Assembly (NCBI GenBank): GCA_910577875.1
Contig: CAJTNY010000017.1
Location: 1-35,387, forward strand
Direction of reading: 5' to 3'
Length of the DNA stretch: 35,387 nt
Source of the DNA: an uncultured Christensenella sp.
GTDB taxonomy: Bacteria > Bacillota > Clostridia > Christensenellales > Borkfalkiaceae
The notes under the pieces were generated by a model. That model worked only from the letters and a program-made list of their open reading frames with translations. It was not told the DNA's origin and made no database searches. Shown here one piece after another: positions 22,901-31,603 of this stretch. Position 1 is the stretch's first letter. Each line of letters begins with the position of its first letter. The translations under genes and the position numbers were made by a program.

Positions 22901-24656
22901 AACCGATAATAAACCGAAAATAATTCCCAATGCTGTCGGTGTATATACCGTTTATTACAGGGTGAGCGCGCCCGGTTACGCTCCGCTTTCCAATAAAAGT
23001 TATACGCTTATAGTTTACGACGAGCTCAATCTCGAAGATATTCAGAATACCGTAGACGGAATGAGCGTTGTTTACAACGGAGAAGCAAGAAAACCCAATC
23101 TGGATACGGATATTTACCGCGCCGTATACTTGGACGACGTCTCGAACCCAGAAGTCAAATCGGCTATGGCGGCGCTCGGCATAGAAGAGACTTACGCTTA
23201 TACGGACGCCGGTATTTATCCAGTTGCGCTCACCGTTCGCGACGCTCATTATGTGGAAAGTAATGGATGCTATCTTTACAGATGGTCGGGAGCCGTTAGT
23301 CCCGCCGACGTTTATGCGGAGATTTCGCTTAACATAGAAAAAGCCGAAAATAATACGAGAACGCTTTCCGTCGCCGAATGGCAGTGGAACTCGTACGACC
23401 CCGAAAAAAATAAAATATCGTGGACTACCGACTGGGTAACGGACGCATCCGAATTTACTTTCGAGCTCGTTGCGAGCGACGGAAGCGGCAAAAAATATTC
23501 GTACGCCGATTTCGGCAAGGCAGACAGCGGATTTTATACTCTCGTCGCAACTTGTTCCGAAGGGTTGAATTATAAAGAAGGCAGAGCGGAAAGGACGCTG
23601 TTCATCAGTCCCGCCGAAATAGTCTGGCAGACAGCTCCCTATATAGAGAGTTGGAAATACGGCGATTTCGAAAAGATGTATTCTTTGCCCGAACCCGTAC
23701 TCGGTTCTGCGGTCGGTGCTATACAGAACGAAGTTCTCGAAAACGCGTATTTCCGTAAAAACGGAAGCGCGGCGAAATATGCTTCGATAGATGAATTGAT
23801 AGACGCAAACGGCGAACTGCCCGCAGGCAGATATTCCCTCGTTTATTTCCGCGCGGCGCAGGGCAATTACGGAAAACTCGACTATACGGTCAATTTCCAG
23901 GTTCTTAAAGCAGACAACTACTGGGATATAACCCCTGTCGTATACGGTTGGGAATACGGCGATAAATCTATTGATTATCTTACCTACAAGCCCGAATACG
24001 CTCCTCATTTCGGCGATGCTAAGAAGGTTGTTATTCAATATAGAGCGCTCGATGAAAACAACGTTTCTCTGAGCGCTTGGGAATACACACTCGCTGATTT
24101 GGGTCTTGACGAATACGGAAAACTCAACGTCGGTAATTACGAGATAAAAGCTACGATGTCGGGCTCCGACGATTACGAGAGTATGGAATTCTCTATGCGG
24201 TTCAAAGTTGTCAAGGCTCAGAACAGCTGGGACGAAATACCCAACGTCATTAGCTGGAACGCGGGCAGAATCAAATCGATAGAGGACGTTTTATCGGTTG
24301 TTCCCGCTAACGGCACAGTCGTTATCACGATTACGGACAAAAACGGAAAAATAATAGTCGAGGACGAACTCCCCGAAAACATAAACGTCAACAAGCTCAA
24401 ATCTCTCGGCGCAGGTGCTTACGTATTGAAAGCTTATGTCGGAAGCTCCGACAGATTCGAAGAAATGGTCGCTTACGTTGACTTTGCGGTATTCGAAGAT
24501 ACCGTCAGCCAAACCGCCATTATTGCGCTGACAATAGTATTCGCTGTTGTTGCGATAGCGCTTGCAATCGTCGGGGTAGTGCTGCTCAACCGCAGAGACA
24601 AGATGATAGAAGCAGAGTTCCGCAAGATGATTAAATCGGAACTTAACAGGAGGTAA
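19968..24656 (+). CDS. Unit 2 surface protein: BspA-like LRRs, MBG-like modules, W-x-x-G repeats, C-terminal anchor
   Basis: This protein of 1562 residues is preceded by AAAGGAG. Order: signal peptide (1-35, ending NVSA); BspA-type leucine-rich repeats, about 45-445 (VTEIRIPDTVQNINTGAFNG, YAFYGCSEITAIVIPNSV); a Listeria-Bacteroides-like repeat, about 455-545; MBG-like beta modules to about 1150 (DAGTYTLGV, KAGVYTLKAEI); four W-x-x-G repeats (EWQWNSY, IESWKYGDF, VYGWEYGD, VISWNAGRI); membrane helix 1515-1540; tail ending FRKMIKSELNRR. LRR_5 and MBG-type modules are typical of adhesins of gut and oral anaerobes, so binding to host, diet or neighbouring cells is likely. There is no LPxTG motif; anchoring is by the membrane helix. 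The partner starts 3 nt after the stop. Confidence 0.85.
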   Translation: MNALSKKLCVALLAVLSAVCLSAGIFFTARLNVSAETTVVLSDAKYYEISGGTCAGLSTEGENVAAVEKVVLEIPEGVTTIGMGAFKLCYNVTEIRIPDTVQNINTGAFNGCTSLSKINLPEGLTDLNALLFNNCTSLFSITIPSSVEYLGSSVFGGCNRLIEVYNKSSVTIDNTVVPSVKNVYTTEGGSKLQEADADGFVFYADESKAVAEIYLLDYTGAQPNPVLPADYNGKNYAIFNDAFKNDNFLAGVTFPENAKITAIGDYAFYGCSEITAIVIPNSVTAIGNYAFYGCSSLETITFSENEISTISASAFEGCSSLKSIDVPAAVSSLQSGAFKGCSSLESVTFNKYRREVGAVIEEYLLTAVYSSAFEGCRSLKYIEIPGTVQNIQRDAFAGCTELQTVYLPDNAEFGENVFDSFNCPVLIAPNDTGYEAYETKLSDYSDSLTYKIELTLVYGSENHTDYRLYNLDYRYVLQEDGKTWTQNGGMPVQEGYKTSVWFKNSSYSSASKVDGVELNKMLKVGGSVTLYARTVEKPSLTAAEGLVYDTAEKSYADAVGWTDELETKCDISITEYVPFIGSAVVPDVIKDAGTYTLGVTLKEEYGEWDETCEVIVKVERAKTDIAKFHWVNLIDNGDGSFDYSELASTDTDKPYIYLYADESGKTVPYLDEDPSKTPLSDPKRVITSYLFYSGKPHTIVLREDENYGGDINVNYVSDYSATKAGVYTLKAEIPADNNYIFDFTNDEDAILRGLGVSGQIVTGSDKITLMKTWYIVSATSNGLVIGGSPYTVPSVWTYRGGAFNAPEVNFGNAEDLVTFTLRRKDLDESEFKLVCGNMPYSEFAHVINNSIPVGDYELTISIKDYTSDKGTTYAGSTQTFEFTVMNAVYRNEEGLKLEDILGIEEVSEIKYTPSVRFADVSGWDELKEKELHDKPVAPNIWAGSDFKNYYGGFEIYYYVISKTGNSGGYFTYDDYAGKTDNKPKIIPNAVGVYTVYYRVSAPGYAPLSNKSYTLIVYDELNLEDIQNTVDGMSVVYNGEARKPNLDTDIYRAVYLDDVSNPEVKSAMAALGIEETYAYTDAGIYPVALTVRDAHYVESNGCYLYRWSGAVSPADVYAEISLNIEKAENNTRTLSVAEWQWNSYDPEKNKISWTTDWVTDASEFTFELVASDGSGKKYSYADFGKADSGFYTLVATCSEGLNYKEGRAERTLFISPAEIVWQTAPYIESWKYGDFEKMYSLPEPVLGSAVGAIQNEVLENAYFRKNGSAAKYASIDELIDANGELPAGRYSLVYFRAAQGNYGKLDYTVNFQVLKADNYWDITPVVYGWEYGDKSIDYLTYKPEYAPHFGDAKKVVIQYRALDENNVSLSAWEYTLADLGLDEYGKLNVGNYEIKATMSGSDDYESMEFSMRFKVVKAQNSWDEIPNVISWNAGRIKSIEDVLSVVPANGTVVITITDKNGKIIVEDELPENINVNKLKSLGAGAYVLKAYVGSSDRFEEMVAYVDFAVFEDTVSQTAIIALTIVFAVVAIALAIVGVVLLNRRDKMIEAEFRKMIKSELNRR

Positions 24657-24659
24657 GGT

Positions 24660-25430
24660 ATGATAAAATTTACTCTTTCGCCCGCGTTGCTCTCTGCAAC
24701 GGGTTGGTTTGTCGGTTTGCTTGTGGTAATGATTATCGTAACCGCGCTCTTTGCAATGGTTCTCGTCATCGCGCTTAAACCTATCAAAAAATTCGAAACC
24801 GACGAAAACGATATGTCTAAGAAACTCGAACGCAGGGAAACCGAACTGACTATCAAGCTTCTTAAAAACAGCAATGACCCCAAGAGAACGGAACTTCTTT
24901 TGAAAGAACTTCGCGAGGTAACGGCGGCAGAAAAATTGGTAAACAGAATTATCGAAGAGGAAAACGCAGCGGAGAAAGCAGCCGCGCAAAAAGCTGTAAA
25001 GCCTCAGCAACCTACCCAGCGTAAAGCCAATCAACCGCGACCTGCACAGGCGCAGCAGCCTGCGCCCGCCCGCAGACAGGTTAACCCCGAACAGGCGGCT
25101 CCCGCACAGTCAAGACCGGCGGCAGGACAGCCAAGATCTGCGCAGCCTGCGCCCGCCCGCAGACAGGTTAATCCCGAACAGGCGGCTCCCGCACAGTCAA
25201 GACCGGCGGCGGGACAGCAGAAGCCCGCAAAGCCCGCGTCTGCCCGCAGACAGGTTAACCCCGAACAGGCGGTCCCCGCACAGCCAAGACCGGCGGCAGG
25301 ACAGCAGAAACCCGCGCAGCCTGCGCCTCCCCGCAGACCGGAGCAGCCCGAGCGTCAGCCGGTTCAGCAAAAACAGAACGCTTCGCAAACCGTGCAAGAA
25401 AAGACGGATGCTGGAGTTGAAAAGAAATAA
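24660..25430 (+). CDS. Unit 2 partner: N-terminal membrane helix with Pro/Gln-rich cytoplasmic repeat tail
   Basis: This protein of 256 residues is preceded by GGAGG, which overlaps the end of the upstream gene. The helix GWFVGLLVVMIIVTALFAMV and the following ALKPIKKFETDEN, REAEL-like KLERRETELTIKLLKNSND, and LLLKELREVTAAEKLVNRII closely match the partner at 18133 (GWFIGLLVMMIVLSALF, AREAELITLLLNNPN, LREVATAKIIVQELL). The globular domain of that protein is absent. Instead residues about 130-230 are three 29-residue repeats (QPAPARRQVNPEQAAPAQ core) and a fourth partial one, then Gln-rich sequence. The tail is positively charged and probably disordered. It may bind a cytoplasmic partner or nucleic acid. 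Ends at a terminator. Confidence 0.8.
   Translation: MIKFTLSPALLSATGWFVGLLVVMIIVTALFAMVLVIALKPIKKFETDENDMSKKLERRETELTIKLLKNSNDPKRTELLLKELREVTAAEKLVNRIIEEENAAEKAAAQKAVKPQQPTQRKANQPRPAQAQQPAPARRQVNPEQAAPAQSRPAAGQPRSAQPAPARRQVNPEQAAPAQSRPAAGQQKPAKPASARRQVNPEQAVPAQPRPAAGQQKPAQPAPPRRPEQPERQPVQQKQNASQTVQEKTDAGVEKK
25056..25334 (+). repeat. 87-bp tandem repeats, three full copies and a partial one
   Basis: Copies start at 25056, 25143 and 25230, each 87 nt (29 codons), with a partial copy at 25317-25334. The DNA is nearly identical between copies, so this is a recent in-frame expansion encoding the Pro/Gln/Arg-rich tail. Confidence 0.9.
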
Positions 25431-25436
25431 TTACGG

Positions 25437-25468
25437 CAGACTCCGAACGTCGGTTCGGGGTCTGTTTT
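25437..25468 (+). terminator. Terminator after unit 2
   Basis: CAGACTCCGAAC (25437-25448) pairs with GTTCGGGGTCTG (25453-25464) around GTCG with one wobble, followed by TTTT. Confidence 0.8.
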
Positions 25469-25798
25469 CGGCTTGCCAATATTTGACTTTAAACCAATAT
25501 TTTCCTTTAATTAAAATACCGACACGCCAAAAAAATTCAATATTAGCGCATTTTCGCGGACAAAAAGAGCAAAATACACAATATATTGTGTTATGAGCCT
25601 TGGGCAGACACTATTTTAAAAATTTTGTCAAAAAGGCTTGTAAATGAGTTTCCGATTTGATATAATGAGATAACCATAATAGGCAAAGTGAAACATTATG
25701 CCCGAATTATGCGTTGACGTGTTTTTACTAATTACAATATTCCAAACCGTTAGAAAACGCTCTGTCGGCGCGCTTCTAGCGGTGAATGAGGTTTTGGT
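25469..25798 (+). promoter_or_regulatory. Intergenic region with unit 3 promoter and a 16-nt palindrome
   Basis: No gene is visible in this 330-nt stretch. ACACAATATATTGTGT (25576-25591) is a perfect palindrome and a possible operator, about 47 nt upstream of the promoter. TTGTAA (25638-25643), a 17-nt spacer and TATAAT (25661-25666, extended TGA) form the promoter. Transcription would start near 25673, leaving a leader of about 126 nt, which is long for this window. The leader ends in TGAGG (25787-25791) before a GTG start. No known riboswitch was recognised. Confidence 0.55.
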
Positions 25799-28700
25799 GT
25801 GAGAATTTATAAATACAGCAGAAAATATATACTTTCTTCGCTATTAATAATTTTTATGAGCTGTTTTATGCTAGGTTATGCGTTTTTGGACACTAAATCC
25901 GCGGACGCTTTGCCTCAGGTCCCGAGTTCTACGACGGTAAGCAAACAGCTGTATGATTTCGATAATTACTGTTACAATCAGGATGCGCTCGACGACCTTG
26001 CGAAACAGATTTTAGCTCAACAGGGCGGAGCGTTCGGGAATAACGCAACTTTTAACAATCTTATATCTTACACGCAGGGAACTGCCGGAAGAGCGGGCAG
26101 ACCGCTTGTAAACAAATCCATAACGCTTAAATTGGGAAGATTCCGTTACACAGAGCAAAGCACTTCGTATAACGACCTTGTTTGGATGCCGGTTTATTTA
26201 TCGACGAATACCAGCGGCGAGGCGATACTTACGCTGTATCTTGCCGCTACGGAAACTCATAAAGGAACTTCCCAGCAGGAACAAGGTTATTTTACGGCGC
26301 AGGGTCTTTATACCGCAGATTACGATATAGGCGGGCCAAGCAATTCGTACGGCACAAGCCATATGAGGTCCATTTCGCTCGGCGCGATGAGACCTTACGC
26401 GACTTATCCCGGCGGCTCTTACCGTCTTAAAGAGGACCCTTCGATTACGCAAAGCAACTGCAATAAATTCAGCGACTTTATTCAGGGAACAGATTTTAAA
26501 GGTGCGCTTTACGACGATATCGAGAGCCCTTCGGGAATTTTATGGCAGGCGCACGAAACTTTCGCCGATTATTCGGGCGATTTCGTAACGAGCGGTTTTT
26601 CCACGACTTATAAAGATTATTGCTGGCCTAACGAGGCTTACGATACGCCCACGAGCGGTTCCAATTATTATCTGCCCGGCTATTTCGATTACGCGCAGAA
26701 GAACAGAACGCAGTACGACGAATGGAAGAACGATAAAGTCTGGCTTCCAAGCCTTACCGAAGTCGGCGACGGCGATTTGGACCCCAACGGCGCAAATACG
26801 ACGAACGGCGTATGGGGACTTACATTAAGCCAGAGAAGCAATAAAAAGAAATCCTGGCTACGTACCGCGAAAACCGATTCGCCGAAATCAACGGATGTTT
26901 ACAACAATAAATACAGTACGTACACTATGTTCTGTATTCAAGAAGACGGAACAATCGGCGAGGGCGACGTAAGCGAAATTTGCGCTATCCGACCCGCAAT
27001 TCATCTCAATCTCAGCAAAATCACGGGCAAGACCACTCCTGCGGTAAAACTTCCCGAATTAATCACTTCGCCCTACAACGGCAACCCTCTCGGACAGACA
27101 ATCGATGATATTCCTGCGGATCAGCGAACCTGGTATGACGCAAACGATATGGAAATCGCTTTCTATTCCGACGAAGCTTGCTCGCGCGGCGTCGCGCCTA
27201 TCGACGCGGGCGAGTATTATATGATGGTCACCCTGAAAGGTACCAGCCCCAAGCGATTTTTCGGAGAGGACGAAAGTACTCGGTATAAGTCCACTAAGTT
27301 TGTTATAGAAAAGATTAAACTAAACGTCGTATGGACGTATAACGAAGACGCCACCGTCAAAAAAGTCGAGTTTGCGCCCGAAACCCAGTTCTTCGACAGA
27401 GACCTTATTCCGGAAGTGAGCTTTTATTATAAAAGCATAATGAACTCGGGCGATATTTACTACGATTACCCCGACGTTATGGGACATTACAGGGCATATG
27501 CGTACATCGTCGACGAGGATATGTACAAGTATAATTACGAACTTTCGGATGATTTGCGTTCCAACCAGTTTTATGTAAGCGAACGTATTCTTCCTTTGCC
27601 GGAGTTCTGTTACGGTCCCGCGGACGATATTTCTGCCGACCATAGGTCTTTGACGCTTCCTTATAAAGGCAAAAACTTCGTACAGATAAAAAATATTTCG
27701 CCGACTATGATAGTTACCGTTTCGGCTACTCCTTCGAGCGCGCTTGACAAGGTTGTCGATTTGGGGCTTAACGAAGACGGAGTGCGGACATATATAGTCG
27801 AAAACGTCGCGCGGTATACTTTCAACGTCGCGCTTTCGGATAAAGATAAAGCCAACGCGAAGTGGGAAAGCAGTACGGATGTTTCCAAGGATATTGGCGA
27901 CAAACAGCTCGTTCTGAGCGTAAATCAGGCTATAATCACCGTTTCTTTCGATGGCGTTCTCAGCAGTTGGGATACGCTTACGGATATGCCGTTCAGTCTT
28001 AATATAGTGGGTATTCAGGCGAACGACGTCGTGAATATGCGCGTATATTATCAGCCTTCGAGGGGTGGAAATCAGGTAGACCTGAGACCCGACGAAAACG
28101 GCAGATATAAAATTCCCAAGGGTTTGGCCGTGGGTGAATATACTCTCGCCGCGGTTATCGCAGGCGACGGTCAGTATACAGGACCCTATCAGATGAATAA
28201 GGCGGCTACGCAGAAATTCACTATCACGCAGGCTAAATCGACGTTCGGTCCCGACCTCGTGTCCTGGCAGTACACTGTTAACGGGCAAGTGACGAGGCTG
28301 AGCGATTTGGGTTCGGGAAATACTTCCGGAACCGCGGTCGAACTTGATTTCGTAAACGATTATTATCAGTTTACTCTGCAAATGGAAGAAGGACGTCTGC
28401 AACAGTATTATTACGTAAAGGCGACCTATTCCGGAGCGACTTACGTCAAAGACGCGGGAGTGTACAGCATAACCGTTACGATTTCCGCATATGACAAAAA
28501 CGTTTCGTTCGAAACGCAGACTTATACGGTTCATTTCAGAATTAAAAAAGCTTCGTTCGATATGAGCGGAGTGTTATGGGACTATCAAAGCGCGTTCAAG
28601 CACACCGGCAACGATTACGAAGTATTGCTTAAAAACGTTCCCGACGGGCTTACCGTAACGTATTCGGGCAATGTTGCCAGGGACATAGGTTCTTATACAG

Positions 28701-31591
28701 CCCAAGCGGTTTTCAACGTTTCGGGAGATTACGCTAACAATTACGACGCTCCCGAAGCTATGACGCTTACCTGGGAAATAGCGGCAAACGGTGTAGAGAA
28801 CGGTAAAATCGATTACGATACGTCCTCGCTCGTCCTGCGTTATACCCACGGAACAGACGTAAAGACGGCTACTTGGAACAAGCAGCAGAAAAAGTGGTTC
28901 GATTCCGAAGGAAACGAATTTGTTTTGTCGTTCCCTTACGACGGTGAAACGTATACTCTCGAACTGTCCGGTTCAGTGCCCGATTTGACGATAGGAACGC
29001 CGAGCAACAATTCATATAAAAACGCTGGCAAGTACACTGCCGATTTTAATCTGAGCGGAAACGATGATGTTTACAATCAGCCCGAATTCGGACAGATTAA
29101 GTGGACTATCGAGAAAGCCGAAATTAATTTCGATAACGTAAGATGGGGTTATATCGACAACAACGGAAACGAATACGAAAACGATTTCGATAACAACCCG
29201 TTTGTTTTCACACGCGACGCGAACGGTCCCGTTAGATTCACCGTAGGACTTATCAACCTTCCCGAAGGTATGAATATAAACTATTCTACTTCGTGTCTTA
29301 CCAAACCGAATACCGCGGCCGTTCCCGGGAATTCGTTTTCCGAGGCTGGCGATTATCAGACTTCGTTCAACCGAACGGTATCTTTCAACGACCCCAACTA
29401 TGTTTCTGTAAGTTCTATTCCTACGTTTATACCTTCGTTCCAGTACTGGAAGATACAGGAAAGAGTATTTACGGAGATTTCTTACGACGGTTCGTGGGAA
29501 GAGTTTGACAGCAGAACGCACGATTTGATAGAACTTTGCGGTATGCCCAGAGAAGAACTCTTATATTTCAGAGTCGAAATAGCGTTCCTTGACGGCGGAA
29601 ACAACCTCGACAACTATTACGAAGGATACGACGGCGTTGAATATGCGGCTTACCACGCGGGCACTTATATTATAAGATTTTTCGAACTCAGAGGCGATGC
29701 CGAAACCGAATATTTCTGGGGTTCTATAGAAATCGAAGTCGGCAAAGCGAACCTTGAAATTACCTGGGACTCCAAAGGTTCTATTCCTGTCGCAAGAGTT
29801 ACCGGTTTGTACGTTACCGAAATGATAGGTACGAGATACACGACCGAAAGCGGTGACGAAGTAAAGGTAGAATATATAAAAGCTACGGACGGCGTTAAAT
29901 TCTTTGCCGAACCGTATATTATGAAAGAATATTCCAACGACCTTCAAATCGTTATGGCGCCCAATCAGGACGAAAAAATCGAATTCGTTTACTGGCGTTA
30001 TACGTCGACCCCCGGGGTTTCTCACGAGGTTGACAAATCCCAGATTAAGTTCAGATACGATTCGTTGGAGTTTACTGGCGAGCCTATAACATTCGAACTT
30101 CTTTATTGGGATATGGATTTTGCTGCTTATCTCTATTACGAAGGCGACAGTCTAACCCAGACCGAAGTCGGTAAATACAGCATAGACATAAGTTTTATCA
30201 AATACGACTCGAACACTGGGGCGGGTGACGCATATTGGAAGGGTACGGACGACGACAGAAGTTCTTTGACGCTTAATTTCGAGATAACAAAACCCACGAG
30301 TTCCGCGCTCGATTATCCCAGACTTGAAAAAAACAGCGTCACTTACGACGGCAATATACACAAAATCAACATCACCAATCTCGCGGCTTTAAACGAATAC
30401 GTGACTTACGAAGTAACGTTCGAGGGAAGAAACTTCGGACAGCAGCTGTCTTTCAGAGAAGCGGGCAATTATACTATTGCGTTCACGCTTATACCGGAAA
30501 AAGGCGGATACTGGAAAGAGGACCCTTCGAACCCGAACAAGACTTATACTTTGACTTTCAGAATCATAGACTCTTCGACCTCTACGCCGCTTGCTCTTCC
30601 TCATCTCGTAACGGATAGTATGAAAGCGACAGGACAGGAGCTTAAATTCGAAATCGCGGACTGGGACAGCTATTACAGCGGATATTGTGAAATTACGAGC
30701 GGAAGTCTTACCCAGACGGCGGTCGGAACTTACACGGTTACCGTCACCATTAAAGACGAATTCGGCGACTTAAAGTTCTCGAACGGAGCAAGGTCTTACG
30801 TATTAACGTTTAACGTCACCGAAGGCGACAAACCCGTGGACCCCGACAAAATTCCTTTACCGATTTTACTTGCCGAAACAAAGGAATATACGGGCTACGA
30901 GATTTCGTTCATTACCAACTGGTCCGAAATGTCAGAACATATCATAATTGTCGATGAAAACGGCAGCCAGTCGGGAACACTTTTGGGTCATGTAAGAAAA
31001 GAAGTCGGCGAATACACGATATATCTGCGTATCAAAGACGAATCGAAGAGAAAAGGCATATTGTGGGCTGACGGAACCGACGGAGATATAATGCTTAAAT
31101 TCCGCATTATTCCCGCAACCGTCGATACGGACAACATAACCGCGGATAGCGACGGTTCGCTCAAAGGTCCGAACGGAATGGGCGACGATGTCAATTTAGA
31201 CGATTTCCTGGATTACGAGTATTTCGACAAAGACGGTAACCCCGTTTCGAAAGAAGACCTCAAAGACGGCGAAGAATACAACGTAACCATTAAATGGAAA
31301 CCCGAATTGTCCGACCCTGACAGCGACTTGTATAAAAAGTTTTATGAATCGTTTGTTAACGCAGACGCAATCAAAAAGTTTTTGACTGAGAACAATTCGT
31401 TTACTTTCACTTACGACAGCGGAAGCAAAGATAATAAACTGCTTATCATCATTACGATAGCGGAAGTGGTCGTGCTTGTGTTCCTCATAATCGCAACAAT
31501 TATAGTTCTTGCTATTCAGCACAAAATATATGATACGGAAGAAGATGAATACGATAACTATGAAGATTACGAAGAAGACGACGAATATTAA
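25799..31591 (+). CDS. Unit 3 surface protein: DUF6273-like domain, many MBG-like modules, C-terminal anchor and acidic tail
   Basis: This protein of 1930 residues starts at GTG, 7 nt after TGAGG. Order: signal peptide (1-37, ending SADA); an N-terminal domain of about 100-405 with KVWLPSLTEVGDGD, SWLRTAKTD and CAIRPAIHLNLSKI, the pattern of DUF6273 (a C-type-lectin/FGE-like fold); about twelve beta modules to about 1780 with recurring YxGxxF, DAGxYxxxV and GxYTxxV elements (MBG-like); membrane helix about 1880-1906; a 24-residue tail ending DTEEDEYDNYEDYEEDDEY. It has no catalytic motif or cell-wall sorting signal. It is probably a long surface stalk with a binding domain at the tip. The highly acidic tail faces a highly basic segment in its partner, encoded 12 nt downstream. 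Confidence 0.8.
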   Translation: MRIYKYSRKYILSSLLIIFMSCFMLGYAFLDTKSADALPQVPSSTTVSKQLYDFDNYCYNQDALDDLAKQILAQQGGAFGNNATFNNLISYTQGTAGRAGRPLVNKSITLKLGRFRYTEQSTSYNDLVWMPVYLSTNTSGEAILTLYLAATETHKGTSQQEQGYFTAQGLYTADYDIGGPSNSYGTSHMRSISLGAMRPYATYPGGSYRLKEDPSITQSNCNKFSDFIQGTDFKGALYDDIESPSGILWQAHETFADYSGDFVTSGFSTTYKDYCWPNEAYDTPTSGSNYYLPGYFDYAQKNRTQYDEWKNDKVWLPSLTEVGDGDLDPNGANTTNGVWGLTLSQRSNKKKSWLRTAKTDSPKSTDVYNNKYSTYTMFCIQEDGTIGEGDVSEICAIRPAIHLNLSKITGKTTPAVKLPELITSPYNGNPLGQTIDDIPADQRTWYDANDMEIAFYSDEACSRGVAPIDAGEYYMMVTLKGTSPKRFFGEDESTRYKSTKFVIEKIKLNVVWTYNEDATVKKVEFAPETQFFDRDLIPEVSFYYKSIMNSGDIYYDYPDVMGHYRAYAYIVDEDMYKYNYELSDDLRSNQFYVSERILPLPEFCYGPADDISADHRSLTLPYKGKNFVQIKNISPTMIVTVSATPSSALDKVVDLGLNEDGVRTYIVENVARYTFNVALSDKDKANAKWESSTDVSKDIGDKQLVLSVNQAIITVSFDGVLSSWDTLTDMPFSLNIVGIQANDVVNMRVYYQPSRGGNQVDLRPDENGRYKIPKGLAVGEYTLAAVIAGDGQYTGPYQMNKAATQKFTITQAKSTFGPDLVSWQYTVNGQVTRLSDLGSGNTSGTAVELDFVNDYYQFTLQMEEGRLQQYYYVKATYSGATYVKDAGVYSITVTISAYDKNVSFETQTYTVHFRIKKASFDMSGVLWDYQSAFKHTGNDYEVLLKNVPDGLTVTYSGNVARDIGSYTAQAVFNVSGDYANNYDAPEAMTLTWEIAANGVENGKIDYDTSSLVLRYTHGTDVKTATWNKQQKKWFDSEGNEFVLSFPYDGETYTLELSGSVPDLTIGTPSNNSYKNAGKYTADFNLSGNDDVYNQPEFGQIKWTIEKAEINFDNVRWGYIDNNGNEYENDFDNNPFVFTRDANGPVRFTVGLINLPEGMNINYSTSCLTKPNTAAVPGNSFSEAGDYQTSFNRTVSFNDPNYVSVSSIPTFIPSFQYWKIQERVFTEISYDGSWEEFDSRTHDLIELCGMPREELLYFRVEIAFLDGGNNLDNYYEGYDGVEYAAYHAGTYIIRFFELRGDAETEYFWGSIEIEVGKANLEITWDSKGSIPVARVTGLYVTEMIGTRYTTESGDEVKVEYIKATDGVKFFAEPYIMKEYSNDLQIVMAPNQDEKIEFVYWRYTSTPGVSHEVDKSQIKFRYDSLEFTGEPITFELLYWDMDFAAYLYYEGDSLTQTEVGKYSIDISFIKYDSNTGAGDAYWKGTDDDRSSLTLNFEITKPTSSALDYPRLEKNSVTYDGNIHKINITNLAALNEYVTYEVTFEGRNFGQQLSFREAGNYTIAFTLIPEKGGYWKEDPSNPNKTYTLTFRIIDSSTSTPLALPHLVTDSMKATGQELKFEIADWDSYYSGYCEITSGSLTQTAVGTYTVTVTIKDEFGDLKFSNGARSYVLTFNVTEGDKPVDPDKIPLPILLAETKEYTGYEISFITNWSEMSEHIIIVDENGSQSGTLLGHVRKEVGEYTIYLRIKDESKRKGILWADGTDGDIMLKFRIIPATVDTDNITADSDGSLKGPNGMGDDVNLDDFLDYEYFDKDGNPVSKEDLKDGEEYNVTIKWKPELSDPDSDLYKKFYESFVNADAIKKFLTENNSFTFTYDSGSKDNKLLIIITIAEVVVLVFLIIATIIVLAIQHKIYDTEEDEYDNYEDYEEDDEY

Positions 31592-31603
31592 GGAGTTTTT
31601 ACT

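Noticed and set aside
22650..24038. Open frame of 462 codons on the minus strand within the unit 2 surface gene
   Set aside because: It is the shadow of a GC-biased third position in the real gene; no ribosome binding site, and composition is typical of antisense frames (many Arg, Phe, Ile and Val residues).
25056..25334. Regularly spaced repeats considered as a CRISPR-like array
   Set aside because: There are no variable spacers; the 87-nt units are contiguous and in frame inside a coding region.
25714..25738. Second promoter (TTGACG and TACAAT) in the unit 3 leader
   Set aside because: The spacer is only 13 nt, too short for a normal promoter.
25673..25798. Riboswitch in the long unit 3 leader
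   Set aside because: No known aptamer consensus or terminator/antiterminator pair could be recognised.
27320..28534. Open frame of 404 codons on the minus strand within the unit 3 surface gene
   Set aside because: Antisense shadow with no recognisable domain or translation signal; the plus-strand frame has clear repeat modules.
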